64,000 nucleotides of DNA from CAVPTL01 sp963794415 (GTDB taxonomy: Bacteria; Actinomycetota; Thermoleophilia; Gaiellales; JAICJC01). The position numbers were made by a program, and so were the translations under genes. The stretch lies in the NCBI GenBank assembly GCA_963794415.1, contig CAWCDI010000001.1, positions 124,001-188,000 of the forward strand. Direction: 5' to 3'. Within the stretch, counting starts at the first letter, position 1. Every line of letters begins with the position of its first letter. This document shows, in pieces, positions 46,729 through 55,359 of this stretch. Below the pieces are notes generated by a model. That model saw only the letters and a program-made list of their open reading frames with translations, made no database searches and had not been told where the DNA came from.

Positions 46729-47922
46729 ATGGACGAGGCTACGATCCTGCACGCCGACCTCGATGCGTTCTACGCGTCGGTCGAGCAGCGCGACGATCCG
46801 GCGCTCCGCGGAAAGCCCATAGCGGTAGGGGGCGGCGGGGTGATCCTCGCCGCGAGCTACGAGGCCAAGGCGCGCGGCGTCCGCACCGCCATGACCGGCC
46901 GCCGCGCCCGCGAGCTCTGCCCCGGCCTCGTGTCTGTGCGGCCCCGCATGTCGGCCTACACCGAGGCCAGCAAGGCGGTCTATGAGGTGTTCAACGACAT
47001 GTGCCCGCTGGTGGAGGGGCTCTCCATCGACGAGGCGTTCCTGGACGTGCGCGGCATGGAGCGCATCGCCGGCACGCCGGTCGAGATCGCCGTGCGGCTG
47101 CGCGGCCGGGTGCTGGCCGAGGTGGGGCTGCCGATCACCGTCGGCATCGCGTGCACCAAGTTCCTGGCGAAGGTTGCAAGCGGCGTCGCCAAGCCCGACG
47201 GGCTCCTGCGAGTGCCGCCCGGCGGTGAGCTCGAGTTCCTGCACCCGCTGGAGGTCGAGCGGCTCTGGGGAGTGGGCAGGGTGACCTCGCAGAAGCTGCG
47301 CTCGCACGGCATCGAGACCGTCGGCCAGGTGGCCGGGCTGGGGGAGGAGGAGCTCATCCGGATGGTCGGCCGCGGCACCGGCAGGCAGCTCCACGCCCTG
47401 GCGCACAACCGCGACCCGCGGCGCGTGCGGATGCGGGCGCGCCGCCGCTCGATCGGCGCGCAGCGCGCACTGGGGCGAAGGCGCCGGCCCGCGGCAGCAG
47501 TCGATGCCGACCTCATCTCGCTGGTCGATCGCATCACCGGCCGCATGCGGCGGGCCAACCGGGTGGGCCGCACCGTGGTGCTGCGCCTGCGGTTCGACGA
47601 CTTCTCCCGCATCACCCGCTCGCACACCATGCTCGAGGCCACGGCCGAGAGCCAGGTGATCCTCGCCGAGGCGCGCGCGCTCCTGGCAGCCGCGTGGCCG
47701 ATCATCGAGGTGAGCGGGCTCACGCTGGTCGGCATCTCGGTCACCAACCTCGAGAATGACACCGACGTGCAGCTCGCACTTCCGCTCGACCGGCCCGGTG
47801 GGGCGGCGCTGGATGCGGCGGTGGACGAGGTGCGGGCGCGATTCGGGCGCGCGGCGATCGCGCGGGCGACGCTCCTCGGGCGCGAGCAGGGTGTTTCAAT
47901 GCCAATGCTCCCCGATGACTGA
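46729..47922 (+). CDS. dinB: DNA polymerase IV (Y family)
   Basis: This 397-residue translesion polymerase has palm motifs HADLDAFYASVEQRDDP (metal Asp) and LSIDEAFLDV (catalytic Asp-Glu), finger region VILAASYEAKARGVRTAM, thumb HhH VERLWGVGRVTSQKLRSHGI and the little-finger domain from about 240. DVQLALPLD near residue 348 resembles a beta-clamp-binding QLxLPL motif. It is under a perfect LexA box, so it is DNA-damage inducible. Confidence 0.94.
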   Translation: MDEATILHADLDAFYASVEQRDDPALRGKPIAVGGGGVILAASYEAKARGVRTAMTGRRARELCPGLVSVRPRMSAYTEASKAVYEVFNDMCPLVEGLSIDEAFLDVRGMERIAGTPVEIAVRLRGRVLAEVGLPITVGIACTKFLAKVASGVAKPDGLLRVPPGGELEFLHPLEVERLWGVGRVTSQKLRSHGIETVGQVAGLGEEELIRMVGRGTGRQLHALAHNRDPRRVRMRARRRSIGAQRALGRRRRPAAAVDADLISLVDRITGRMRRANRVGRTVVLRLRFDDFSRITRSHTMLEATAESQVILAEARALLAAAWPIIEVSGLTLVGISVTNLENDTDVQLALPLDRPGGAALDAAVDEVRARFGRAAIARATLLGREQGVSMPMLPDD

Positions 47923-48080
47923 CTTTACGCAAACGGTTTCTCGCATACGAAACGTCCTGCACTTGTGAAAGTTAGGGGAGTTTCTGGTGAAAAACTCGTT
48001 GCGGTTTGGGGAAGAACAGGTCTATGCTCCAAGCCAAATGGCAGTCACATCACGGTTGGCTGCCGAGAGAGGAAGAAAAC

Positions 48081-49313
48081 ATGGGTTTCTCGCCAGGGCG
48101 GAAGCTTGCAGTCGTCGGACTGTCTGCGCTCGCTCTTGCCGCGGTCACTGCGGCCTGCGGCTCAAGCTCCTCGAGCTCGAGCTCGAGTGGTTCCACGACA
48201 ACCCCGTCGAGCACGTCCGCGACTGTTCCTGACGTCGACGCGGCGTCGTTCACCTCGGACTTTTCGGTGATGAAGTCGCTCACGGGACTCGCGTCCCAGG
48301 GCAAGGGCCTCGTCGGCGTCCTTCTCCCGGACACCACGACGTCCACGCGGTACGTGCAGTTCGACGCGCCGTACCTGAAGCAGGCGTTCGAGGCCGCCGG
48401 CCTCACCTCGAGTGAGTACAAGATCGACAACGCTCAGGGCAGCGCCTCGACGATGCAGCAGCAGGCTGAGGCTGACATCACCGCCGGCGCCTCGGTGCTC
48501 CTCGTCGATCCGATCGATCCGGGCTCCGGCGCGGCAATCGAGAAGAACGCGGCCTCCAAGGGCGTGAAGGTCATCGACTACGACCGTCTCGTCACTGGCG
48601 GCCCGTCCGATCGCTACTACGTCAGCTTCGACAACGTCAAGGTCGGCCAGCTGATTGGCAAGGGCGAGGTCGCGTGCATCAGCGCGTGGCACGTCAAGAA
48701 GCCGAATATCCTGATCATGGACGGCGATCCCACGGACAACAACGCAAAGCTGTTTGCCCAGGGATACAACGGCGTGCTTGCTCCCTACTTCTCGAGCAAG
48801 AAGTACGTCAAGGTCGGCGAGCCCGCCGGTACGTGGGATCCCCCGACCGCTCAGACCACGTTTGAGCAGCAGTACACCGCACATTCCAACATCAACGCCG
48901 TTGTGACTCCGAACGACAGCAATGCCGCCGCAGTCATCTCGTCGCTGAAGAAGGACAAGATCCCGCCGAAGACGTTCCCGACCACTGGTCAGGACGCCGG
49001 AACCGTGGGTCTGCAGAACATCCTCACGGGCTATCAGTGTGGAACGGTGTACAAGCCGATCTACCTCGAGGCCCAGGCAGCCGCCGCACTGGCGCTGTAC
49101 CTGAGGGCCGGTCAGACGCCTCCCGCGTCGCTGGCAAACGCCGAGACCAAGGACACCACCATCGGCGCCAACATCAAGTCGGTGTACACGACCCCGATCT
49201 GGGTGACCACCGCGAACATGGCGAGCACCGTCATTGCCGACAAGGCAGTCTCGGTCTCCGACCTGTGCACGTCGAGCGTCAAGTCGGCCTGTACAGCAGC
49301 GGGTATCAGCTAG
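48081..49313 (+). CDS. Sugar ABC transporter substrate-binding lipoprotein (xylose/ribose type)
   Basis: This 410-residue periplasmic-binding-protein-like I protein has signal LSALALAAVTAACGSS (lipobox Cys) and a Ser/Thr linker. Features are GLVGVLLPDTTTSTRYVQFD, QQQAEADITAGASVLLVDPI, AASKGVKVIDYDRLV, DYDRLV and VSFDNVKVGQLIGKGEV, as in XylF-type proteins. ATG 48081 follows AGAGGAAG. The 158-base upstream gap holds the promoter; AAACGGTTT (47939-47947) is a small dyad that might be a LacI-family site. Ligand identity is inferred. Confidence 0.88.
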   Translation: MGFSPGRKLAVVGLSALALAAVTAACGSSSSSSSSSGSTTTPSSTSATVPDVDAASFTSDFSVMKSLTGLASQGKGLVGVLLPDTTTSTRYVQFDAPYLKQAFEAAGLTSSEYKIDNAQGSASTMQQQAEADITAGASVLLVDPIDPGSGAAIEKNAASKGVKVIDYDRLVTGGPSDRYYVSFDNVKVGQLIGKGEVACISAWHVKKPNILIMDGDPTDNNAKLFAQGYNGVLAPYFSSKKYVKVGEPAGTWDPPTAQTTFEQQYTAHSNINAVVTPNDSNAAAVISSLKKDKIPPKTFPTTGQDAGTVGLQNILTGYQCGTVYKPIYLEAQAAAALALYLRAGQTPPASLANAETKDTTIGANIKSVYTTPIWVTTANMASTVIADKAVSVSDLCTSSVKSACTAAGIS

Positions 49314-49327
49314 CACGGAACCCTTGA

Positions 49328-49375
49328 GGGCTTCGGGCCACGCTCCGCAGATCGCGGTGGTGTGGCCCGGAGCCC
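49328..49375 (+). terminator. Intercistronic hairpin between binding protein and ATPase
   Basis: GGGCTTCGGGCCAC (49328-49341) pairs with GTGGCCCGGAGCCC (49362-49375) with one wobble. Such stems commonly stabilise the upstream binding-protein mRNA or partly stop transcription so the binding protein is made in excess. Confidence 0.65.
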
Positions 49376-49416
49376 ACGAGGTTTGCCAAGCCGATGAGAA
49401 GGGGTAGATCGATCAC

Positions 49417-50208
49417 ATGAGCACGAATGCCGGCGATGAGCCGCTTCTGCGCCTGAAGGGCGTCTCCAAGAACTTCGGGCCGGTGCAGGCGCTCACCGAT
49501 GTGAACCTCGAGGTGCGCGCGGGTGAGGTAACAGCGCTTCTCGGCGATAACGGTGCCGGCAAGTCGGTGCTCATCAAGTGCATCGCGGGCATCCACGCCC
49601 CCGATGACGGAGAGATTTTGTGGGACGGCGCGCCGGTGCGGATCCGCACTCCGCGCGAAGCGTCCGCGCTGGGCATCGAGACCGTGTATCAGGATCTCGC
49701 GCTCTGCAACAACCTGGACATCGTCCAGAACATGTTCCTCGGCCGCGAGAAGACCAACGTCGGCCTGCTGGACGAGGAAGCGATGGAGACGGCTGCGGCC
49801 GAGACGCTCTCGAGCCTTGCGGTCACCACCGTGCGCTCGATCCGCCAGCCCGTCGCGTCGCTCTCGGGCGGCCAGCGCCAGTCGGTTGCGATCGCCAAGG
49901 CCGTGCTCTGGGACGCGAAGCTCGTGATCATGGACGAGCCCACCGCAGCCCTCGGCGTCGCCCAGACGGCGATGGTCCTGGCGCTGGTGCGGCGGCTGGC
50001 CGACACGGGCCACGCCGCGCTCATGGTCTCGCACAACATGAACGACGTCTTCGAGGTGGCCGACAGGGTCGCGGTGCTGCGGCTCGGGAAGCTGGTCGCG
50101 CTGCGGCCGGTGGCAGATCTCACACCGCAGATTGCAGTTGACCTGATGACATCCGGCGTCTCCGACCGCATGCCGGCCGAGACTGTCCCGGCGGACGGGA
50201 AGGGCTGA
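49417..50208 (+). CDS. Sugar ABC transporter ATP-binding protein (single ABC domain)
   Basis: This 263-residue ATPase has Walker A GDNGAGKS, Q-loop ETVYQDLALCNNLDI, signature LSGGQRQSVAIAKAVLW, Walker B KLVIMDEPTAALG and switch His VSHNMNDVFEVAD. RbsA/XylG proteins usually have two fused ABC domains, so this is the short single-domain form. ATG 49417 follows GAAGGGG. It lies between binding protein and permease. Confidence 0.9.
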   Translation: MSTNAGDEPLLRLKGVSKNFGPVQALTDVNLEVRAGEVTALLGDNGAGKSVLIKCIAGIHAPDDGEILWDGAPVRIRTPREASALGIETVYQDLALCNNLDIVQNMFLGREKTNVGLLDEEAMETAAAETLSSLAVTTVRSIRQPVASLSGGQRQSVAIAKAVLWDAKLVIMDEPTAALGVAQTAMVLALVRRLADTGHAALMVSHNMNDVFEVADRVAVLRLGKLVALRPVADLTPQIAVDLMTSGVSDRMPAETVPADGKG

Positions 50209-50211
50209 GCG

Positions 50212-51534
50212 ATGTCCACCACTGACGAACCCACCCCCAAGTCCGAGCCGGCGAAGCCGGCCGAGGTGCCGGCCGCCGACATGAGCGAGGCCGCAAAGCG
50301 TGACGCGGCCCTGGCGCTCCCGCCGTCGCTTGCCGCCAACTCCCTGGGCGGCTACTTCCGCACGTCGCTGCAGCGGATCCGCGCGGGGGAGAGCGGCGTC
50401 CTGCCGGTGCTGGCCGGGCTGGTGCTGGTGTCGATCCTCTTCCAGTCGCTCAACTCCAACTTCCTGACCGCCGGCAACCTCGTAAACCTGCTCGTGCAGG
50501 CGGCCGTGTTCATCATGCTGGCCATGGCCGAGGTGTTCGTGCTCGTGCTGGGCGAGATCGACCTCTCCGTGGGGTATGTGGCCGGCCTCGGCGGCGTGAT
50601 CATGGCCTACCTCGCTGGGCCGAAGCACAACTGGTCGTGGGAGCTCGCGATTCTCGCAGCGCTCGTCGGCTGCGCCGCGATCGGCCTGCTCCAGGGCTTC
50701 ATCATCACCAGATTCGGGCTTCCATCGTTCGTCGTGACGCTGGCAGGCTTCCTCTTCTGGGAGGGCGTGCTGCTGAGAATCATCGGTGAGGGCGGGACCA
50801 TCCCCATCGACAGCACCGAGATCAACAACATCGCAAGCGCCAACCTCTCGAACCGCAACGGCTGGATCCTGATGGTGGTCATCGTCGTGATCTACGCCGC
50901 GTTCACCTGGCGGAAGGACGCCAAGCGGCGAAACGCCGGCCTGGTGGCCCCGCCCGTGAGCGTCACGATCCTCAAGGTCGCGGGCGCCGCCATCGGCGGA
51001 GTCGCGCTGGTGCTGCTCTGCAACCACAATCGCGGCGTGCTGGCGCCGATCTCCGGCGTGCCGTGGGTCGTCCTGATCGTGCTGGCAGTGCTCGTCGTCT
51101 ACACGGTGCTCTTCGGCCGCACGAAGCTGGGGCGCTACTGGTATGCCATCGGCGGCAACGCCGAGGCCGCCCGCCGCGCCGGCGTAGGCCTCGCGAAGGA
51201 CAAGATGCTGGCCTTCATGATGTGCTCGTTCACGGCCGGGATCGCGGGCATCATCTACGCCTCGCGGCTCCAGTCGATCTCGACCACCGTCGATGGCGGC
51301 ACGCTCGTGCTCTACGCGGTGGCCGCTGCGGTCATCGGCGGCACCAGCCTCTTCGGCGGTCGCGGCAAGCCGGTGCACGGCGTGCTCGGCGGCATCGTGA
51401 TCGCCGCCATCGCCAACGGCATGGGCCTGATGGGATATACGGCATCATCCCAGCTCATGGTCACAGCACTCGTGCTGCTCGCGGCCGTCCTGATCGACGC
51501 GGTGTCGCGCAAGGGACGGGTCGCCGGCCTCTAA
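50212..51534 (+). CDS. Sugar ABC transporter permease (RbsC/XylH type)
   Basis: This 440-residue permease has a 60-residue cytoplasmic N-terminus, then about ten helices. Family marks are NFLTAGNLVNLLVQAAVFIM, LVLGEIDLSVGYVAGLGGVI, GLPSFVVTLAGFLFWEGVLL, RYWYAIGGNAEAARRAGVGL (the BPD_transp_2 coupling loop) and VIGGTSLFGGRGKPVHGVLG. It starts three bases after the ATPase stop. It forms the membrane channel of the sugar importer. Confidence 0.92.
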   Translation: MSTTDEPTPKSEPAKPAEVPAADMSEAAKRDAALALPPSLAANSLGGYFRTSLQRIRAGESGVLPVLAGLVLVSILFQSLNSNFLTAGNLVNLLVQAAVFIMLAMAEVFVLVLGEIDLSVGYVAGLGGVIMAYLAGPKHNWSWELAILAALVGCAAIGLLQGFIITRFGLPSFVVTLAGFLFWEGVLLRIIGEGGTIPIDSTEINNIASANLSNRNGWILMVVIVVIYAAFTWRKDAKRRNAGLVAPPVSVTILKVAGAAIGGVALVLLCNHNRGVLAPISGVPWVVLIVLAVLVVYTVLFGRTKLGRYWYAIGGNAEAARRAGVGLAKDKMLAFMMCSFTAGIAGIIYASRLQSISTTVDGGTLVLYAVAAAVIGGTSLFGGRGKPVHGVLGGIVIAAIANGMGLMGYTASSQLMVTALVLLAAVLIDAVSRKGRVAGL

Positions 51535-51550
51535 CCGAAAGCGGGCGAAC

Positions 51551-51739
51551 ATGGCAAGCAGCGTGAAGATCCACGAGCCCGGCACCAAGGTGCCGGCAGA
51601 CGGCGACTATGGAGTGGTCAACCGCCACGGCCGCTTCATGGGCCGAAAGGTCGCATGCGTCGCGGGCAGCAAGTTCCCGGCGATGGAAGCCCAGTACGAG
51701 ACCGGCTGGGTGCTGCACGACGCAACGACGCACCCCTAG
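51551..51739 (+). CDS. YjzC-like small protein (62 aa)
   Basis: Pattern EPGTKVPADGDYGVVNRHGR, VACVAGSKFPAMEAQYETGW and LHDATTHP matches the YjzC-type fold (GxxVPxSGxY, then GxxFP and a final TxH). It starts 16 bases after the permease stop and may be on the same transcript. Function is unknown in the family. Confidence 0.65.
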   Translation: MASSVKIHEPGTKVPADGDYGVVNRHGRFMGRKVACVAGSKFPAMEAQYETGWVLHDATTHP

Positions 51740-51755
51740 CGGGCGGAGTGCGCGG

Positions 51756-52010
51756 CTAGCTGGAGTGAACGAGGATGCGCGCGGCCTGATCGTGGGTCGC
51801 GCCGGCGTCGAGCAGCCGCTCGAACCGGTGCACCAGATCGTGATGGTCGTGCTCCATCCAGGCTTCGTTCACGAGCGAGCCGGCCTGCTTCTGGTCGAAC
51901 CCGAGCCGCTCGAGGCCGGAGATCTGCCACTGCTTCACGCGCTCACGCTCGCTCGAGCGTGAATCGACGGCGGGCTCCATGACTTCGGGGATGTCCTTCT
52001 GTTCGGCCAT
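51756..52010 (-). CDS. Hypothetical helical protein (84 aa)
   Basis: From ATG 52010: MAEQKDIPEVMEPAVDSRSS, then VKQWQISGLERLGFDQKQAG, LVNEAWMEHDHHDLVHRFER and LLDAGATHDQAARILV. It is all-helical, with His-rich HDHHD. No family recognised. The longer start at 52052 is rejected because it runs through a hairpin and the Shine-Dalgarno AGGAG at about 52022-52026. Confidence 0.6.
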   Translation of the reverse strand: MAEQKDIPEVMEPAVDSRSSERERVKQWQISGLERLGFDQKQAGSLVNEAWMEHDHHDLVHRFERLLDAGATHDQAARILVHSS

Positions 52011-52030
52011 ACCCGAATGGTACTCCTGTA

Positions 52031-52050
52031 GCCGCCTCTGTCGAGGCGGC
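52031..52050 (-). terminator. Hairpin after the LLM oxidoreductase gene
   Basis: GCCGCCTC-TGTC-GAGGCGGC forms an eight-pair stem 14 bases beyond the oxidoreductase stop. There is no T-run, and it is also just upstream of the next gene's Shine-Dalgarno. Confidence 0.5.
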
Positions 52051-52063
52051 AATGTGAGAGGCC

Positions 52064-52924
52064 CTACGCGAGCGGTTCGAGCGCCTCGGCCAGCGGCGCG
52101 AGCACGTGCGGGCTGATGGGCGGGGCGAGGTAGATCACGGCCAGGTCGAGGCCCTGCTCATCCAGCGCCGCGCACTGGTCGGCCACCGTGCCGATGTCGT
52201 CTGCCGATCCCAGCCACACGTGGCTGGAGACAGCGATCTCGGCAGGGTCGCGGCCGATGTCGGCGCAGTGCCCTGCGAGCACCTCGCGCTTGTGGGCGAG
52301 CGCCTCGGGCGTCGCGGCCGCGGAGGCATCCCAGCTCTGCGCGTACCGGGCGACGGCGCGCAGCGTGCGCTTCTCGCCGACTCCGCCGATGACGATGGGC
52401 GGGTGGGGGCGCTGCGGGCCCTTCGGCTCGCAGCGCGCGTCGGTGAGCGTGAAGTAGGCGCCGTCGTGGTTGGTGACGTCGTTCGAGAGCAGGCTGATGA
52501 GGATCTCGCAGCCCTCGTCGAAGCGGTCGAACCGCTCGCGGAGGGTGCCGAGCTGGATGCCGTAGGCGCCGGACTCCTGCTCGTTCCAGCCCGCGCCGAC
52601 GCCGAGCTCGAGCCGCCCGCCCGAGATGATGTCGGTGGTCGCGGCCATGTTGGCGAGCACGGCGGGATGGCGGTAGTGGATGCCGGTCACCAGCGTGCCG
52701 AGCCGAAGGCGGGTGGTGGCCTGGGCGAGCGCCGCGAGCAGCGTCCACGCCTCGAGGCACGGGCCCGCGGGATCGGGCGTCTCGGTCTTCGGCGACCTGA
52801 TTGGGTAGAAGTGGTCGAAGAGCCAGGCCGACTCGAAGAGGCCGATCTGGTCGCCCTCCCTCCAGACGTCGAGGATCTCCTGCCAGGTGCTGTACTGGTT
52901 GGCAGTCTTGAAGGCGAAGCGCAT
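52064..52924 (-). CDS. LLM class (F420-dependent type) oxidoreductase
   Basis: This 286-residue bacterial-luciferase-like barrel has FESAWLFDHFYPI, TLLAALAQATTRLRLGTLVT, HYRHPAVLANMAATTDIISG, GRLELGVGAGWNEQESGAYG and PHPPIVIGGVGEKRTLRAVA. This is typical of actinobacterial F420-dependent LLM enzymes, though FMN-dependent members exist. Substrate unknown. Confidence 0.88.
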   Translation of the reverse strand: MRFAFKTANQYSTWQEILDVWREGDQIGLFESAWLFDHFYPIRSPKTETPDPAGPCLEAWTLLAALAQATTRLRLGTLVTGIHYRHPAVLANMAATTDIISGGRLELGVGAGWNEQESGAYGIQLGTLRERFDRFDEGCEILISLLSNDVTNHDGAYFTLTDARCEPKGPQRPHPPIVIGGVGEKRTLRAVARYAQSWDASAAATPEALAHKREVLAGHCADIGRDPAEIAVSSHVWLGSADDIGTVADQCAALDEQGLDLAVIYLAPPISPHVLAPLAEALEPLA

Positions 52925-52942
52925 GCCGCGAACGGTAGCGGC

Positions 52943-52976
52943 CCGGCTTCCCCCACTGGAGGATGAGGGAAGCCGG
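52943..52976 (-). terminator. Hairpin after the ferritin-like gene
   Basis: CCGGCTTCCC (52943-52952) pairs with GGGAAGCCGG (52967-52976). It lies beyond the stop of the minus-strand ferritin-like gene and just before the LLM start, so it can end the first transcript. Confidence 0.55.
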
Positions 52977-53006
52977 AGTTGGCCGCCGGGTGGCCTTCGG
53001 TGGGAT

Positions 53007-53657
53007 CTAGACGATGAAGCCGGTGCCGGCCACGATCTTCAGCACCTGCGCCTTGGTCAGCGCGGGGTCGAATGCGACCGGTGCGGGCGGCTCGCCCACG
53101 ATGTTTCGCATCCATGCGGCGTGACGTGCCTCGACCGAGTGGATCGACGCCGCCGCGGCCAGCACCGCGCCGTTCTTGATGTTGCCGACCTGGCCCGCGT
53201 ACGCGGCCACGCCGGTGTCCTCGAGTGCGATCGCCGTTGCCCGGAACTTCTTGGGATCCGAGGGGATGCCCATGAAGTCGAAGCGCGGCTTGGAGACGGG
53301 CTTGCCGCCCAGGCTCTTGATGGTCGCGATGATCGCGGCCACGTGGGCCAGCTCGTGATCCCGCACGGTCTTTGCGAACCGCAGGGTCTCACCGCTCAGC
53401 GCGTGCTGATCGACGGCACGCACGTAGAAGGTGCTCTCGAGGTACTCGAGAGTCAGCGCGAAGTTGAGGATCGCGATGTCGCTGCTCGATCCGCTGGCCT
53501 CGGCAACCGCCGGCAGGAGCGCTCCGGCACCCAGCACCGCGCCGCCGCCGATGGCGCCGCGCTTGAGAAACGCACGTCGCGAGGCGCGATCTGATGCTTC
53601 GCGCACCGCGCCGTCGACGTCGATCTCGTCGAGGTTGAGTACATCCGTCATGTTCAT
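53007..53657 (-). CDS. Tat-exported ferritin-like domain protein
   Basis: This 216-residue protein has twin-arginine signal SRRAFLKRGAIGGGAVLGAG followed by hydrophobic AGALLPAVAEA. The ferritin-like four-helix part has LEYLESTFYVRAVDQ, RDHELAHVAAIIATI, ALEDTGVAAYAGQVG and SIHSVEARHAAWMRN, with Glu/His positions of the Ferritin_2 family. It is probably an extracytoplasmic desiccation/stress-related protein; metal binding is not shown. Confidence 0.85.
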   Translation of the reverse strand: MNMTDVLNLDEIDVDGAVREASDRASRRAFLKRGAIGGGAVLGAGALLPAVAEASGSSSDIAILNFALTLEYLESTFYVRAVDQHALSGETLRFAKTVRDHELAHVAAIIATIKSLGGKPVSKPRFDFMGIPSDPKKFRATAIALEDTGVAAYAGQVGNIKNGAVLAAAASIHSVEARHAAWMRNIVGEPPAPVAFDPALTKAQVLKIVAGTGFIV

Positions 53658-53786
53658 CCCTCCGTGCGTATTTGGGACCCCTTGCTTCTCGACACGAAGT
53701 CCCTTGGACTTGCGGAGGCAGGTGGGCCGTACGCAGGGTCACCGTACCCCTTCTGGGGGTGGGGAAACCTCTGCGTGTGACGGGGG

Positions 53787-54032
53787 CTACATCTCGCGCT
53801 TCTGCGGCAGGTGCCATTTGCGCCAGTTCGTGGCCGCGATGACCACAAACGCACCGAAGCCGATGACGGCTCCCAGCGGCGCGCCGATGACGAGCCCCAT
53901 CGACCCCGCGCCCAGCGCGATGACCGCCCAGCCGATGGACTGCGGCCAGCCGCGGCTCGAGAACCTCACCTCGATCAGGACCACGACCCAGATCACGAGG
54001 GTGATGACTCCTATCCAGCGCGCGTCTCGCAT
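53787..54032 (-). CDS. Small membrane protein (81 aa)
   Basis: Helices WIGVITLVIWVVVLIEVRF, IGWAVIALGAGSMGLVIG and LGAVIGFGAFVVIAATNW are followed by a basic end RKWHLPQKREM. No family recognised. It is divergent from the TMEM175-type channel gene with 57 bases between. Confidence 0.55.
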   Translation of the reverse strand: MRDARWIGVITLVIWVVVLIEVRFSSRGWPQSIGWAVIALGAGSMGLVIGAPLGAVIGFGAFVVIAATNWRKWHLPQKREM

Positions 54033-54089
54033 GCGTGGAGCATACGGGCGCCGGCAGGCGGTGGCCGCCGCGCGGCGAATCCTCCCGGG

Positions 54090-54713
54090 ATGGATGTGGA
54101 TGCTCGCGAGAGCGATGAGGACTTCGACTTCTCACGCGTGGTGGCGCTCACCGACGGCGTGTTCGCGATCGCAGCGACGCTCCTGGTGCTGGGCCTCTCC
54201 GCGCCGACGACTGATGTCGATCTCACGCAGAGGCTGCTCGACCAGTCCGACAACCTGTTTGCCTACGCGCTCAGCTTCGCGGTGATCGGCAGGCTCTGGG
54301 TCACCCACCACAACTTCTTCAAGGTGCTGCGGCGCTTCGACAGCCTCTCGATCGCGCTCAACCTGGTCTACCTGGCGTGGATCGCCCTCATCCCGTTTGC
54401 CTCGCAGTTCCTGGGGAACGTCGGCCACAGCGCCCAGGCAGTGATCGTCTACGCCGCGTGCCTGGTCGGCGTCGGCCTGACGTTCGGCGCGGAGGTGAGC
54501 CTGGCCTACCGGCGGGATCTGATCGCCTCCGAGGAGCGCGCCGAGGTACGCACGCAGACCGGGCCGGGGACGTTCGCGGTGGCGATCTGCTTTCTCATCT
54601 CGATGCCGGTCGCGCTCATCAGCCCGTGGGCGGCGATCGCGATCTGGCTGGTGAGCATCGTGGTGCCGCGACGGTTCGGCGACCTCGTTGCGTCGTTTGC
54701 GATGGGCGACTGA
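54090..54713 (+). CDS. TMEM175/DUF1211 family potassium channel
   Basis: This 207-residue protein has the family signature at the first helix, SRVVALTDGVFAIAATLLVL (compare R-x3-FSDGVFAIAxTLLVL), and six helices including LFAYALSFAVIGRLWVTHHN, LNLVYLAWIALIPFASQFLG and WAAIAIWLVSIVVPRRFGDL. Bacterial TMEM175 forms leaky K+ channels as tetramers. ATG 54090 is chosen at the start of the conserved part. LTD in place of FSD is a small variation. Confidence 0.83.
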   Translation: MDVDARESDEDFDFSRVVALTDGVFAIAATLLVLGLSAPTTDVDLTQRLLDQSDNLFAYALSFAVIGRLWVTHHNFFKVLRRFDSLSIALNLVYLAWIALIPFASQFLGNVGHSAQAVIVYAACLVGVGLTFGAEVSLAYRRDLIASEERAEVRTQTGPGTFAVAICFLISMPVALISPWAAIAIWLVSIVVPRRFGDLVASFAMGD

Positions 54714-54714
54714 G

Positions 54715-55359
54715 TCAGCCGGCGTCGAGCGTGTCGCGCTCGCGGCGCGCGTGCAGCTCCATGCCCCACACGGTGACCGCGACCACGCCCGCGCCGATCG
54801 CGAGGGCCATGAGCGCGCGCTGATCGCGCTCGGACGCCGTGCCGCCCTGCTGGTGCTTTCCCTCGTGCACCGCGAGCATGGCCATGCCGACGGCGACCGC
54901 CAGGGCGAGGGTGAGGAGGGTGAGGCGAAAGGTGGTGCCGCGGGTGGCGACGCCGCTGGCCCACGAGCGCACTGCGCAGACTGCCGCCACCGTCACGATC
55001 GCGATCCCGATGCCGCCCACGAAGAGGATGAGCGGGAACCCCGGCGTGGGGCCGTCGCCGCCGGGGCCGCTCGTCTTCACCCCCGAGGCCAGGAGGAGGA
55101 TGGCGAGGGCCGATCCGGTGATCACCACCACGGCCGTGGCGACCTTCCCGCCACCGGCGCGGGAGATGCTCTCGATGGGCCCCATCCGATCGACCGCCTC
55201 GAGCGCCGCCTGCTCGGGCGTGCGGCCGCGGCGGATGAGCGACGCCTCGGACTCGCGCAGGTGATCCTCGGCCTCCTCCATGAGCCGCGCGCGGTTGGGG
55301 CGCCGCCGGAGGCTATGGTCGAGCCGGGTCAGGTAGTCGCCGATGGGGTCGGCGCTCAC
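54715..55359 (-). CDS. HAAS-domain membrane protein paired with PadR
   Basis: The N-terminal HAAS-like helical domain (about 1-70: DPIGDYLTRLDHSLRRRPNR, MEEAEDHLRESEASLIRRGR, EQAALEAVDRMGPIESIS) is followed by four helices (TAVVVITGSALAILLLASG, LILFVGGIGIAIVTVAAVCA, RLTLLTLALAVAVGMAMLAV, LMALAIGAGVVAVTVWGM). GTG 55359 overlaps the PadR stop by GTGA. HAAS proteins typically accompany PadR repressors as a membrane signalling pair. Confidence 0.78.
   Translation of the reverse strand: MSADPIGDYLTRLDHSLRRRPNRARLMEEAEDHLRESEASLIRRGRTPEQAALEAVDRMGPIESISRAGGGKVATAVVVITGSALAILLLASGVKTSGPGGDGPTPGFPLILFVGGIGIAIVTVAAVCAVRSWASGVATRGTTFRLTLLTLALAVAVGMAMLAVHEGKHQQGGTASERDQRALMALAIGAGVVAVTVWGMELHARRERDTLDAG

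Noticed and set aside
45859..47625. 588-codon minus-strand reading opposite exonuclease and dinB
   Set aside because: Shadow reading; it would also cover the SOS box and both real gene starts.
47936..47965. LacI-family operator before the sugar-binding protein
   Set aside because: Only a nine-base dyad AAACGGTTT with mismatched flanks; too weak for its own entry and no LacI gene is nearby.
49306..51378. 690-codon minus-strand reading opposite the sugar ABC genes
   Set aside because: Antisense of two clear transporter genes; His/Asp/Arg-rich without any recognisable domain.
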